DNA from: Gemmatimonadota bacterium
GTDB lineage: Bacteria; Gemmatimonadota; Gemmatimonadetes; Longimicrobiales; Gaopeijiaceae
Reading direction: 5' to 3'
Length of the DNA stretch: 64,000 bases
NCBI GenBank assembly: GCA_022564055.1
Contig: JADFMD010000003.1
Location: 1 to 64,000 of the forward strand
A model generated the notes under the pieces. That model saw nothing but the letters and a program-made list of their open reading frames with translations, had not been told where the DNA came from and made no database searches. How positions within the stretch are numbered: position 1 is the stretch's first letter; every line of letters begins with the position of its first letter. Below are positions 15,879-24,482 of this stretch, one piece after another. The translations under genes were made by a program, and so were the position numbers.

Positions 15879-16736
15879 TCATGGGTTGACGGATACGCTC
15901 ACGTATCCGTTGGTCCAGCAGCACTGAGCATGTCCAGCGGTCTCGACCGCTGGGGAATCGGTGGCGCGTATTCGAATAACATACTCCCCTGGCGCTCCGA
16001 AAGTCACACTGTTCACCGCCGGGACCGCGGCGTCGGAGACCCGGTGACGTGCTTCAGCGAACGTAACCTCGCCCGGTCCCTGATGCTTGAACCACATCAG
16101 CGTCGCGAGTAGGCTTCTGTTGCCACCGCCGAACCCGCCGAGGCTCCGCCCCTTGCCATCGTCGTCCGCGTACAACGAGATCTCCAGGGGTACACCGACG
16201 GAGGTGGTCAGCGGACCGAGCACGAAGCCCTCCGCTCCCGGACCGCTGAATTCAGGGCCGCCCTGCTCGAACCGAAGCACCGGGGGCGTGTTGTCATGCG
16301 CTCCGCCCCCGAGCGCGTCGATTTTCCATTCAGGCCTCAGGGTGCCAGGCACCATGAAGGTTTGGCCCTTCATCCTAAGCGTCCAGGTCACCTCCTGGTC
16401 ACCGAAGTCGGCGGGGACCCGCACAGCGAAGATGCCCCAGGTGCGGCCCTCCTCGAAGCGGGTCGGCTGGATCTGCTCCAGCTCCGCTGGTTCGAGCATG
16501 TTGTCGGGGCCGATGGGAATCTCGATAATCTCCTCTGAATTTCGGTTGTAGTACCCGAACGCGATGCTGTACGTCCCGTCATCGTTCTCATACCAGCCCT
16601 CGTAGGCCGGCGTTACCGTAAGCCCGGTCGTGCTGTTCGGCGGCAGCGGTATCAGTTGTAAAGCCGCGACCGGGCCGGCCACCAACACCGCGAGCCCGAA
16701 GCCCAGACCCGCGACAATTTTTCGTCTTCCTCGCAC
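15879..16736 (-). CDS. exported hypothetical protein, partner of the cytochrome-c protein
   Basis: 285 residues from GTG 16736 with SD AAAGGAG 6 nt upstream. The signal peptide IVAGLGFGLAVLVAGPVAALQ is followed by a beta-rich secreted region: SIAFGYYNRNSEEIIEIPIG, WGIFAVRVPADFG, and GEYVIRIRATDSPAVE near the C-terminus. A Gly-rich stretch (SLGGFGGGNRSL) and a CC pair near the end are notable. I do not recognise a named family. Its position directly upstream of the cytochrome/Cu-monooxygenase-like gene suggests a shared periplasmic role; genes of this pair type occur together in Acidobacteriota-like genomes, but no function is established. Confidence 0.65.
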   Translation of the reverse strand: MRGRRKIVAGLGFGLAVLVAGPVAALQLIPLPPNSTTGLTVTPAYEGWYENDDGTYSIAFGYYNRNSEEIIEIPIGPDNMLEPAELEQIQPTRFEEGRTWGIFAVRVPADFGDQEVTWTLRMKGQTFMVPGTLRPEWKIDALGGGAHDNTPPVLRFEQGGPEFSGPGAEGFVLGPLTTSVGVPLEISLYADDDGKGRSLGGFGGGNRSLLATLMWFKHQGPGEVTFAEARHRVSDAAVPAVNSVTFGAPGEYVIRIRATDSPAVETAGHAQCCWTNGYVSVSVNP

Positions 16737-17026
16737 AAGTCGCTCCTTTGATCACCTGCGCATGCCACGTCCTGGGCGGCGGGATAGCGCCACCTCCGTG
16801 GATCGGCCCAAAATTTCTCATGGCGGGGCCCGGCGCGCAAGCGAAAGACCACGGGACCCAGGCTCCTCATCGGCTCGCAACTCTCATACGTGCCGAAGGT
16901 TGTTTTTGATTCTCGCCGGGAGATAGAAAGGCTCGCCTCCGTCCCACCCCCTCCGATGATAGAACGATGATACCCGCTGCTTAGGATGATCGCTCACCAC
17001 ACTCACTCTAACGCAGGAGGTTCATG
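16737..17026. other. divergent intergenic region before the peptide operon
   Basis: 290 bp between the leftward secreted gene and the rightward peptide operon. It holds the strong plus-strand SD AGGAGG at 17015-17020 for the first peptide and the minus-strand SD AAAGGAG near 16745. A candidate TTGATT element lies near 16906, but I cannot pair it confidently with a -10. No RNA gene seen. Confidence 0.35.
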
Positions 17027-17212
17027 ATGAGGACCTTGACACCGGACGCGATGCGGAGGCTCCACGGGGCTGCGATCCCAAGACCAAGGGGAGCATTCTG
17101 TGGGGTGCTGACGGGTCTTGTCTTCGCGTTCGCCCTTACCGGAAACTGGGTCGGCGCCGCGACCATCTACATGTTCACGCCCGTCACGTGTCTCTTCGAC
17201 TACGCGTATTAG
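17027..17212 (+). CDS. small double-glycine-type leader peptide A (bacteriocin-like)
   Basis: 61 residues from ATG 17027, 6 nt after a perfect AGGAGG (an ATG at 17024 is also in frame). Residues 1-15, MRTLTPDAMRRLHGA, match the colicin V/class II leader: Leu -12, Met -7, Leu -4, Gly -2, Ala -1. The predicted 46-residue core begins AIPRPRG and is strongly hydrophobic, with Cys at core positions 10 and 40 (29 residues between) and an aromatic end (FDYAY). Peptide B, 49 bp downstream, has the same leader length and the same C-x29-C spacing. A C39-peptidase exporter is encoded in the same operon at 19944. Antimicrobial activity is inferred from architecture only. Confidence 0.7.
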   Translation: MRTLTPDAMRRLHGAAIPRPRGAFCGVLTGLVFAFALTGNWVGAATIYMFTPVTCLFDYAY

Positions 17213-17261
17213 CGGCCCCTAATCCACACAACGCTTCACCTCCACGATGAGGGTCAGATTC

Positions 17262-17456
17262 ATGCAGGAGCTTACGATCGCTCAAATGTCCGAGATGGAT
17301 GGCAGGATAGGCTTCAGAGCTCGCTTCTTTACCGGGTTTCTTTGCGGCGCGTCTTTCGCGGCCGCGTTCTTGATTACGCCGACCCCCAGTGGGATTACGC
17401 GTATGCTCATTTACGCCACAGTGGTGTCCTCCTGCGGGGCCACGTTTTTCATTTGA
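17262..17456 (+). CDS. small double-glycine-type leader peptide B (bacteriocin-like)
   Basis: 64 residues from ATG 17262; GAGG 9 nt upstream favours this start over ATG 17247, which would add MRVRF. The leader MQELTIAQMSEMDGR aligns without gaps to that of peptide A: Leu -12, Met -7, Met -4, Gly -2. Position -1 is Arg, which is unusual because Gly, Ala or Ser is normal. The 49-residue core is hydrophobic with Cys at 13 and 43, again 29 apart. Cys-Gly, a Phe 7 residues on, and Ile-Tyr before the second Cys are conserved between A and B. Two paralogous peptides suggest a two-component secreted toxin or signal with one disulfide each. Confidence 0.65.
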   Translation: MQELTIAQMSEMDGRIGFRARFFTGFLCGASFAAAFLITPTPSGITRMLIYATVVSSCGATFFI

Positions 17457-17464
17457 TCCGGTGG

Positions 17465-17493
17465 GGGCCGGGCACCGAATGAGAGCCCGGCCC
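17465..17493 (+). terminator. hairpin after the peptide genes
   Basis: GGGCCGGGC (17465-17473) pairs perfectly with GCCCGGCCC (17485-17493), with an 11-nt loop. It lies between peptide B and the ABC permease with no T-run, so it is better read as a partial terminator or mRNA-stabilising stem that would leave the peptides more abundant than the transporter. Confidence 0.5.
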
Positions 17494-17546
17494 TCCACTT
17501 CCCTGACCGGCCACAAGACCTCCATCACCTCAAGGTGCGACGTGGG

Positions 17547-19178
17547 ATGAGTACCGCCTACAACGACTTGGTTCTGGTCACCAAGATCAAACTTCGCATC
17601 CTTTGGCGCGAATTCGTGCACAGCGTACGCACAACCTTCGAAGGCAAGTTAGCCCTCATAGGCATGGTCGCGGGTCCCTTAATGATGAGGGGCATGTTGG
17701 TCTCGAGTGCTCTTCGGCAGGCGAGCATGAACGAGGACGGAGGATGGGTCGTCCTGTGGACTGCCCACCTCTTCATGATGGCAGCACTCGTTTTGTTCGT
17801 CGCCTCCCGGACGTCGCGCTCCCTCACGGTGAACCGACGCGACGACGCGCTCGCGCTATACCCGCACGCGAGGCAGGGTCTGGCAGGCGTTCATCTGTGG
17901 GGGGAGAGCGTGGCCGTCACGACCCTGATGCTTCTCGCTTTCTTCTATTTGTTCTACGGCCCTCTGGTGAGCAGGCTCGCGGTACACCCCGTCATGGGCA
18001 CGCTCCTTCATTTTATCGGGCATGCCGTCGTTAGCGTCTCCTTGGGCGCCGTGGCGTACCGGATCACGCTTCGCGCGCTCGAGCGGCACCCGACCTGGGG
18101 AGGACGGATCTACTACATGACCTCGTATTCCGGTGCGTTGGCCTTCGTCATGATTGCGGCGGGTCCACGGTTCCTGCTGGATTTTGCGCCGAACCGGATC
18201 GGTGAGCTCCGTGCAATCTTCGATATGGCCGGGGGGTTCTACACTCCCCTCACGGCGCTGGCCGGTTTGACGGTTCGGCCCGGACCCATATTGGCCTGGC
18301 TCATTGGGGTCGGGGTGGCCGGGGCCATCGCACTCGGCGCTGCGGCACCTCTCATTCAAACGCCGAGTACGCTCTTGCTCGGAGAAGTCCAAGGCCCGAC
18401 GACCCGTCGCTTCCGGAGCGTTTTTGGGGACCGGAGGAGTCCCTCGACCCATCGAGTTGGTCACGGCGCTCGATTGTTTTTCTGGAAAGACGTCCTCCTC
18501 GGCCCGATCCGTTCCCCTCAAGCGTTCATCAGGCGGCAGGGCCTATTCCTCGGCACCTTCGCCTTGGCCCCCTACTTGGGCTGGGGGCTCCTTCATGAGG
18601 GCCTGATAGGGGAAAACGAGGCCGAGGCCCTCGTGTTGGGTCTGGTGGTCGGCCTGGTATGCGCGGCAGCGTATTTCCGAGGACTCGGCTCTCTCGGGTC
18701 GGAGGGTCCGGCGTTGGCGCTGCTTCGCCCCGTCGTGCGTCCCTCCGATCTGATGGGCTATAAGACGTTTGCCGTGTTGGCTTCCGTCGTACCGGCCGGG
18801 CTCCTGTACGGCGCCGGCGCCGGCGCGTTATCCCAAGCCGTGGACATGAGACCCGGTCCCCTGGTCGCGGCAGGAGTCGGAGGTCTCACCGCTGCCGTCG
18901 CTGCCGCATTCGCGGTCTCCTTGGCTTTTCTTTTCCCGGACTTTGAACGGCGGAACGTTCTCGTGCCCGGCGCCTCGCGAGTGGGAAGATACGCCTTCAT
19001 TTCGGTCGCCTTCTACGGCGCCGGGGTCGTCGCGGGTCTCCGGTGGATGACACAGTCGGGGATGCTCCCATCGAGCATGTTCGTCCCGAGCCTCCTCATG
19101 ACCGCCGCATTCGGGGTGGCCCTGACGGGAGTCGTGATGATGCTGGCCCTTCGCCGATTCCCCTACCTGGAGTCTTGA
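17547..19178 (+). CDS. ABC-2-type transporter permease
   Basis: About 543 residues from ATG 17547 (AAGG 11 nt upstream; a GTG at 17535 is less likely). There are 10-12 hydrophobic segments, for example LMLLAFFYLFYGPLV, FVMIAAGPRFLLDF, LVLGLVVGLVCAAAYF and GVALTGVVMMLALR, with soluble loops between. No ATPase motifs. It lies 1 bp before the ABC ATPase gene, so the two should form one exporter. In peptide operons such a pair often serves as self-immunity or as a second exporter beside the peptidase transporter; that role is inferred. No specific subfamily recognised. Confidence 0.75.
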   Translation: MSTAYNDLVLVTKIKLRILWREFVHSVRTTFEGKLALIGMVAGPLMMRGMLVSSALRQASMNEDGGWVVLWTAHLFMMAALVLFVASRTSRSLTVNRRDDALALYPHARQGLAGVHLWGESVAVTTLMLLAFFYLFYGPLVSRLAVHPVMGTLLHFIGHAVVSVSLGAVAYRITLRALERHPTWGGRIYYMTSYSGALAFVMIAAGPRFLLDFAPNRIGELRAIFDMAGGFYTPLTALAGLTVRPGPILAWLIGVGVAGAIALGAAAPLIQTPSTLLLGEVQGPTTRRFRSVFGDRRSPSTHRVGHGARLFFWKDVLLGPIRSPQAFIRRQGLFLGTFALAPYLGWGLLHEGLIGENEAEALVLGLVVGLVCAAAYFRGLGSLGSEGPALALLRPVVRPSDLMGYKTFAVLASVVPAGLLYGAGAGALSQAVDMRPGPLVAAGVGGLTAAVAAAFAVSLAFLFPDFERRNVLVPGASRVGRYAFISVAFYGAGVVAGLRWMTQSGMLPSSMFVPSLLMTAAFGVALTGVVMMLALRRFPYLES

Positions 19179-19179
19179 A

Positions 19180-19947
19180 ATGAGCGAGACGCCTCATATC
19201 AGCGTGGACGCGCTCACCAAGCGCTTCGGATCGATCACCGCCGTCTCCGATCTGACCTTGACGTTCGAGGGGGGTCAGATCGTGGGCCTCCTCGGGCCCA
19301 ATGGGGCCGGCAAGACCACGACCCTCCAAACCATCATGGGCCTGAAAACGCCAACAGCGGGCGACGTGCGGATCAACCGCGTGAGCGTGCAATCGCCTGA
19401 GATCGCGTCGGTGAGGCGCCGAATCGGGTACCTGCCCGAACAACCGGTGTTGTACGACTATCTCACCGGCCGAGAGTTCGTCCAATTCCTCGGGCAACTC
19501 TACGACGCCGCCCTGGACTTCGATGACTGGCTGACCGACAGCCTCGACACGCTCGAAATGGGCCAGGACGCCGATCGACTGATCCGGACATACTCGATGG
19601 GCATGCGCAAGAAGATCGCATTCCTGGCGGCCATGGTGCACCGGCCGAACATCCTGATCTTCGATGAGCCGACGGGCTCACTGGATGCGTCGAGCGCCCG
19701 TGTGGTCAAGGACCAAATGCAGATGGCGCGTGACCAAGGCGCGCTCGTCCTGTTCACGACACACGTCATGGAGATCGCGGAGCGTCTCGCTGATCGAATC
19801 GTGATCCTCAATCACGGAAGCTTGGTCGCGGATGGAACGCTGCGGGAAATCAAGGAAGCGCACGGCCAGCCGGGCGGTGGGACCCTCGAGGAGATCTTCC
19901 TGCGGCTCACCGCTTCACCAGATTACGCCGAGCGCGCTGCCGGATGA
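19180..19947 (+). CDS. ABC transporter ATP-binding protein
   Basis: 255 residues. Walker A GLLGPNGAGKTT near residue 40, Q-loop region IGYLPEQPVLYDYLT, signature YSMGMRKK (the degenerate form common in ABC-2-type exporters of the CcmA class), Walker B ILIFDEPTGSLD, and switch His in LFTTHVME. It likely drives the permease encoded immediately upstream. The stop overlaps the start of the next gene by ATGA. In the operon with two leader-bearing peptides and a C39 exporter, immunity-type export is the best guess. Confidence 0.9.
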   Translation: MSETPHISVDALTKRFGSITAVSDLTLTFEGGQIVGLLGPNGAGKTTTLQTIMGLKTPTAGDVRINRVSVQSPEIASVRRRIGYLPEQPVLYDYLTGREFVQFLGQLYDAALDFDDWLTDSLDTLEMGQDADRLIRTYSMGMRKKIAFLAAMVHRPNILIFDEPTGSLDASSARVVKDQMQMARDQGALVLFTTHVMEIAERLADRIVILNHGSLVADGTLREIKEAHGQPGGGTLEEIFLRLTASPDYAERAAG

Positions 19948-22073
19948 GAGGACGTAAGCGATCGGGGCCGCGTTTCATCGGTTTTGCGCCCCGGTACCCG
20001 GTGGTCCGCCAATGCGACCGTGTCGACTGCGGCCCCGCCTGCCTTCTGGCCGTCCTTCGATTTCACGGTGGTGACGCCGCGCTCGCACCGGTCCGCGCTC
20101 TCGCCGGAACGGACGCGAGCGGAACCAGCCTTCTCGGCCTCTACAAAGCCGCAGAGGCGCTCGGTTTCGATGCGAGAGGCGCGACGGGGGATTACGAGTC
20201 TCTGAGGAGTGTGCAGCTACCCTGCATCGCACATGTGGTCGTCGAAGACGGTCCCCACTACCTGGTGCTCTACGAGGTGGGAGAACACGAACTCAGGGTG
20301 GCGGACCCCGCCCGCGGGCTGGTCCGGCTGACCCGTACCGAATTTGAGCAGATCTGGGTGCAGGGGGCAGTGCTGCTCCTCGACCCCGGCCCGGAGCTTC
20401 GCTCCACTCCGCCCCCGCATTGGTTCCCCTGGGTCCTGCACCACTGCCGAGGGGCCCAGGGGTGGCTCGTACAATCCGTGTTCCTCGGGCTCGTGTACAC
20501 GGGTCTGGGGCTCACGACGGCATTCGTCGTCCAAAGGCTCGTCGACGACTTCATTCCGGCGGGCCGTGGGAGCCGGATCATCGCGGCCGGGGGAATCCTG
20601 CTCGGACTACAGTTATTTCGGGCGATGGTGGGCTATCTGCGTCAACGCTTTCTGGTTGGGCTCGGCAAGCGAGCGGCCACCGCCATCGCCCATGAGTTTA
20701 TCGGGCACCTCTTTTCCCTTCCATCCCGATTCTTCGATACGCGGAAGAGAGGCGATGTGGCGGCGCGCCTCCAGGACGCTTCACAAGTTCAGAACGCGGT
20801 CATCCAAATTCTGGGGAGCACAACCATCGATGTCCTCGTCACCGTACTCTCACTCGGCCTCGTATTCTATTTTTCTGCCGAGATGGGGTGGGTCACGCTC
20901 CTTCTCGTGCCGCCCTACGCCCTGGTGGCAGGGACGGTCGCCGCTCGGCTCCATCATGAGCATCACGAGACGCTCGGTGCATTCGGGCGGCTGCAAGGCT
21001 CCTTTATCGACACGCTCGACGGTATCGAGGCGGTGCGGGGGAGCGGGGCAACGGCAATTTTCTCGAAGGCCACATTAGCCCTCTTCGGCATTTTCCAATC
21101 CAAAGTCGAGCGGCTCGGACACACCCAAGCCGCCGCCGCATCGAAGTTGGAAGCCGTGGGTGGAGTGCTCCTCACTGCGGTGCTGACCACCGGGGCCATG
21201 TTCGTCCTGGCTGGGGATCTGGCGATCGGCGCGATGTTCGCGGCCTATTCACTGGCCGCCGGAGCCCTCCCGAGCCTCCAGGGAGTGACCAACGGCTTCT
21301 TTACCCTCCAGGCCGGATCGGCGGCGGCACAGCGGCTGCAAGACGTCTTACTCACCGAGCCCGAGCGAAACCTCGGGGGGAATCTTTTTGAGATGGAGCG
21401 GGAGTTGAGGCTGGAGAACGCGACGTTCCAGTGGTCTCCGGACGAGCCTCTTCTTCAGGGGACGAATCTCACGCTCCAGCGAGGCCAGATCACCGGGCTG
21501 AGTGGGGCCAACGGCAGCGGCAAGAGTACGCTGATTCACCTCCTCACTCGGCGCTACCCACTCGCCGAAGGAACGCTTTCGGTTGACGGTATGGCCGCTG
21601 AAGCGATCGACCTTGTCAGCTATCGCCGAAACGTGGCCCTCGTTCCTGAAGCGGTAAAAATCTTCAACGGCACGCTCGGGGCCAATCTTGCTATGGCGGC
21701 GCCCGACCTTGCGCCAGAGGCTCTTCTGGAGCGCCTCCGTGAATTGTCTGTCGAATCGTTTCTGGGCCGATTCAGAGCCGGCCTCGGCACGGAAGTCGGT
21801 GAGGACGGCCGACGACTTTCCGCCGGGGAGCGTCAAATGATGGGTCTGATTCGAGCCCTCCTCGGAAAGCCGGCGATCCTGATCGTAGACGAGGGGTTCA
21901 ACGCGCTGGATCCCGATGGGTTCGCCCAGGCCGTGCGCCTGGTAAGGGCACATGCCCGAAACGGCGCGGTGTTGCTGGTCTCCCACCTTTCGCGACTGAT
22001 CTCAATCGCGGATGAGCGCTTCATCCTTGAGGGCGGCGCCGTGCTCCCCGATACCCGCACGAGGGCCGCGTGA
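19944..22073 (+). CDS. peptidase-containing ABC exporter (C39, double-glycine processing)
   Basis: 709 residues. Residues 20-145 are a C39 peptidase: Gln23 and Cys29 in QCDRVDCGPACLLAVLRFHG, His about 105 in HYLVLY, Asp about 120 in ADPARG. This is a complete triad, so leader cleavage is expected. Residues about 160-440 are the transmembrane domain (LVYTGLGLTTAFVVQRLVDDF, FFDTRKRGDVAARLQD). The ATPase domain has GLSGANGSGKST, signature RRLSAGERQ, and Walker B ILIVDEGFNALD. Such PCATs cut after the Gly-Gly/Gly-Ala motif and export the core peptide through the inner membrane. The obvious substrates are the peptides at 17027 and 17262. It overlaps genes on both sides by 4 nt. Confidence 0.88.
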   Translation: MRGRKRSGPRFIGFAPRYPVVRQCDRVDCGPACLLAVLRFHGGDAALAPVRALAGTDASGTSLLGLYKAAEALGFDARGATGDYESLRSVQLPCIAHVVVEDGPHYLVLYEVGEHELRVADPARGLVRLTRTEFEQIWVQGAVLLLDPGPELRSTPPPHWFPWVLHHCRGAQGWLVQSVFLGLVYTGLGLTTAFVVQRLVDDFIPAGRGSRIIAAGGILLGLQLFRAMVGYLRQRFLVGLGKRAATAIAHEFIGHLFSLPSRFFDTRKRGDVAARLQDASQVQNAVIQILGSTTIDVLVTVLSLGLVFYFSAEMGWVTLLLVPPYALVAGTVAARLHHEHHETLGAFGRLQGSFIDTLDGIEAVRGSGATAIFSKATLALFGIFQSKVERLGHTQAAAASKLEAVGGVLLTAVLTTGAMFVLAGDLAIGAMFAAYSLAAGALPSLQGVTNGFFTLQAGSAAAQRLQDVLLTEPERNLGGNLFEMERELRLENATFQWSPDEPLLQGTNLTLQRGQITGLSGANGSGKSTLIHLLTRRYPLAEGTLSVDGMAAEAIDLVSYRRNVALVPEAVKIFNGTLGANLAMAAPDLAPEALLERLRELSVESFLGRFRAGLGTEVGEDGRRLSAGERQMMGLIRALLGKPAILIVDEGFNALDPDGFAQAVRLVRAHARNGAVLLVSHLSRLISIADERFILEGGAVLPDTRTRAA

Positions 22074-22762
22074 GCAAAGCGCCTCCATACCATCAGGATA
22101 CCCATCGTACCGGGGCCCCCTCACTTAGGCGCGGGTTCGGCGGATGGCCGACGTTCGGTCTCATGACGGCGATGTGGATTGCACTCGCTCTCTACACCAA
22201 CGGACGCGTGCTCACGCCTCAGAAATTGATGGCCCTGGCAACCCAAGGGGAAGGCATGGCAATCGCGCCAGACCAAGTAGACTTCCTCCAGCGGTTGGAA
22301 TGGCTGTCCTACGGATTACTGCCCGTCATGCTAGCCCTGCGTGTCGCGATCACCGCTTTGATCCTGCAGCTCTTCGCGATGCTCCTGTCGGCAGAGATCG
22401 GGTATCGGGATCTCTTCAGAGCATCACTTTGGGGGTTCAGCGCAGTGCTCTACGGGATGTTCATTCAGATGGTGAGGCTCGATTTACTAGGGCCCGGCAT
22501 CACCGTAGCGGAACTCACTGTGGTCCCCGACTCACTCGCCGCCCTGATCCTGAACCCGGCGCCCACCCTTTCGATGGGATACAGTGCGCTGAGCCTTCTG
22601 AGCATTCATGGTCTGCTGTGGATCGGCATCATCTTTACGTACCTCCGCTTTGAGCACCGCCTCACTCCACGTACCGCCCTTCTCGTGCCCCTGGCCGCTT
22701 GGGGCACGATTTCGCTCGCACAGCTGGGGCTCCAGGCGTTCACGGTCCAAATCCTGGGTTGA
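22070..22762 (+). CDS. multi-pass membrane protein of the exporter operon
   Basis: 230 residues from GTG 22070, overlapping the exporter stop (GTGA). About five hydrophobic segments: FGLMTAMWIALALYTNG, LLPVMLALRVAITALILQLFA, LWGFSAVLYGMFIQMV, LLSIHGLLWIGIIFTYL and LLVPLAAWGTISLAQLGL. The layout resembles Yip1-type membrane proteins, but I cannot assign a family with certainty. Translational coupling to the peptidase exporter suggests an accessory or immunity role. The stop lies only 73 bp before pfaD with no terminator, so run-on transcription into the lipid operon is possible. Confidence 0.65.
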   Translation: MSKAPPYHQDTHRTGAPSLRRGFGGWPTFGLMTAMWIALALYTNGRVLTPQKLMALATQGEGMAIAPDQVDFLQRLEWLSYGLLPVMLALRVAITALILQLFAMLLSAEIGYRDLFRASLWGFSAVLYGMFIQMVRLDLLGPGITVAELTVVPDSLAALILNPAPTLSMGYSALSLLSIHGLLWIGIIFTYLRFEHRLTPRTALLVPLAAWGTISLAQLGLQAFTVQILG

Positions 22763-22835
22763 GCGGAGCCTTTCACTCCCAACTCAGACGCATCATTTAG
22801 CTCGACATCCACCATGAGCTTGTACACATTACCGG

Positions 22836-24482
22836 ATGTTGGGGAAGCCACTGATTAGGTCGAGTACGCCGATCGGCTCGTGGAGCGGGCCGGCGGACCT
22901 CCTCCTCACGACGCCCGAAGAATTTGCGCAGGGGCTCCGTCGTGTCGGAAGGCCCCTGTACGCAGTGGAGCATGGCGACGGCTTTGCGCTCGCGGACAGC
23001 GGATCCGTGGAGTTGGGCGTAGATCCGCAGGTTGACGGACTTCCGCTCCTCGCTCTTGCCCCCCCCTGCAAGCCCCAGAATTTCGGATCGGCCAGCTTCG
23101 CGAGCGACCACGGCGTCCGCTTCTGTTATCTGACAGGAGCCATGGCCAACGGCATCGGGTCCGCAGAGCTCGTAGAGGCGATAGGCCACGCCGGCATGCT
23201 CGCCTTCTTTGGAGCCGCGGGTTTGGGGCCGGATACGGTCGAGGACGCCATCGACCGGATCTCGACGCGTTTGGGCGATCTCCCCTGGGGATTCAACCTG
23301 ATTCACAGCCCATACGAGCCGCTGCTCGAAGAGGCGATCGCCGATCTATACGTGCGCCGCGGGGTGACTCGCGTTTCGGCCTCGGCCTACATGGATCTGA
23401 CGCTTCCACTCGTCCGGTACCGGCTGCAGGGCATTCATTCGGACACCTCGGGGCGGGTCGTGACTCCGAACCGACTCCTCGCCAAGGTCTCGCGTATCGA
23501 AGTCGCGCGTAAGTTTCTTGCACCGCCTCCGGCCAAGATGGTGGCCGAGCTCGTGGCCCGTGGAGACCTGTCCGAGGAGCAGGCTCGGATGGCCCAAACG
23601 ATTCCTGTCGCCCAGGACCTGACCGTCGAAGCCGACTCCGGAGGCCATACGGATAATCGGCCAGCCATCGCCCTGCTTCCGACCATGCTGGCCCTGCGCG
23701 ATCGAATCCAGGCCGAGTACGCCTATTCCGTTCCCCTCCGGGTGGGTTCGGCTGGGGGAATTTCGACGCCACATTCCGTGGCCGCGGCGTTTGCCATGGG
23801 AGCGGATTACGTGATGACGGGTTCGGTCAACCAGGCCTGCCGGGAGGCAGGAACGTCCGACACGGTACGAAAGATGCTGGCCCAGGCGGAGCAGGCCGAC
23901 GTCACGATGGCCCCCGCCGCCGACATGTTCGAAATGGGCGTCAGGTTGCAGGTGCTCAAGCGTGGAACGATGTTTCCCATGAGGGCCCATCGTTTGTATG
24001 ATTTATATCGGGCCCACGGCGGACTCGAAGACCTGTCCGACGACGAACGGCAGAACCTCGAAGAAACGATTTTCCGTAAGCCGTTGGAGGAGATCTGGAA
24101 CGACACACGACGTTTTTGGGTGCAGCGCGACGTCACCCAGACGGAGAGGGCCGAGGGCGATCCCAAGCATCGGATGGCGCTGGTCTTTCGGTGGTACCTC
24201 GGAATGTCGTCCCGGTGGGCCAACAGTGGCGAGCCGGGTCGGGAAATGGACTACCAAATTTGGTGTGGCCCGGCGATGGGCGCGTTCAACGAATGGGTTC
24301 GGGACAGTGATCTCGATCCCTGGGAGAATCGGCGCGTGGTCACCGTGGCGCACAACATGTTGCATGGAGCCGCGGTCATCACTCGGGCCGCCGCTCTGCG
24401 TAGCCAGGGGGTAGACCTTCCCGCGGCGTGCGTGGATGTGGTGCCCCGTGACCCAGGCGAAATTGAGGAAATGCTGACTTGA
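22836..24482 (+). CDS. pfaD: PfaD-type enoyl reductase of a PUFA synthase
   Basis: 548 residues. A TIM-barrel, FMN-dependent enoyl reductase of the nitronate monooxygenase-like PfaD family that acts in trans to reduce enoyl-ACP. The N-terminal ~90-residue segment is followed by FCYLTGAMANGIGSAELVEAIGHAG, GFNLIHSPYEP, VRVGSAGGISTPHSVAAAFAMGADYVMTGSVNQ and LAQAEQADVTMAPAADMFEMG, all strongly PfaD-like. No SD precedes ATG 22836, so the exact start is uncertain; a 14-codon ORF starting at 22814 overlaps it. It is the first gene of the pfa-ole operon. Its stop overlaps the PfaA-like TTG start by 4 nt. Confidence 0.92.
   Translation: MLGKPLIRSSTPIGSWSGPADLLLTTPEEFAQGLRRVGRPLYAVEHGDGFALADSGSVELGVDPQVDGLPLLALAPPCKPQNFGSASFASDHGVRFCYLTGAMANGIGSAELVEAIGHAGMLAFFGAAGLGPDTVEDAIDRISTRLGDLPWGFNLIHSPYEPLLEEAIADLYVRRGVTRVSASAYMDLTLPLVRYRLQGIHSDTSGRVVTPNRLLAKVSRIEVARKFLAPPPAKMVAELVARGDLSEEQARMAQTIPVAQDLTVEADSGGHTDNRPAIALLPTMLALRDRIQAEYAYSVPLRVGSAGGISTPHSVAAAFAMGADYVMTGSVNQACREAGTSDTVRKMLAQAEQADVTMAPAADMFEMGVRLQVLKRGTMFPMRAHRLYDLYRAHGGLEDLSDDERQNLEETIFRKPLEEIWNDTRRFWVQRDVTQTERAEGDPKHRMALVFRWYLGMSSRWANSGEPGREMDYQIWCGPAMGAFNEWVRDSDLDPWENRRVVTVAHNMLHGAAVITRAAALRSQGVDLPAACVDVVPRDPGEIEEMLT

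Noticed and set aside
14275-15927. Long plus-strand open frame opposite the cytochrome/Cu protein
   Set aside because: Antisense shadow, Arg/His/Val-rich, no recognisable domain.
22814-22858. 14-codon ORF overlapping the pfaD start
   Set aside because: No SD, no codon bias of a leader peptide and no terminator; probably chance.
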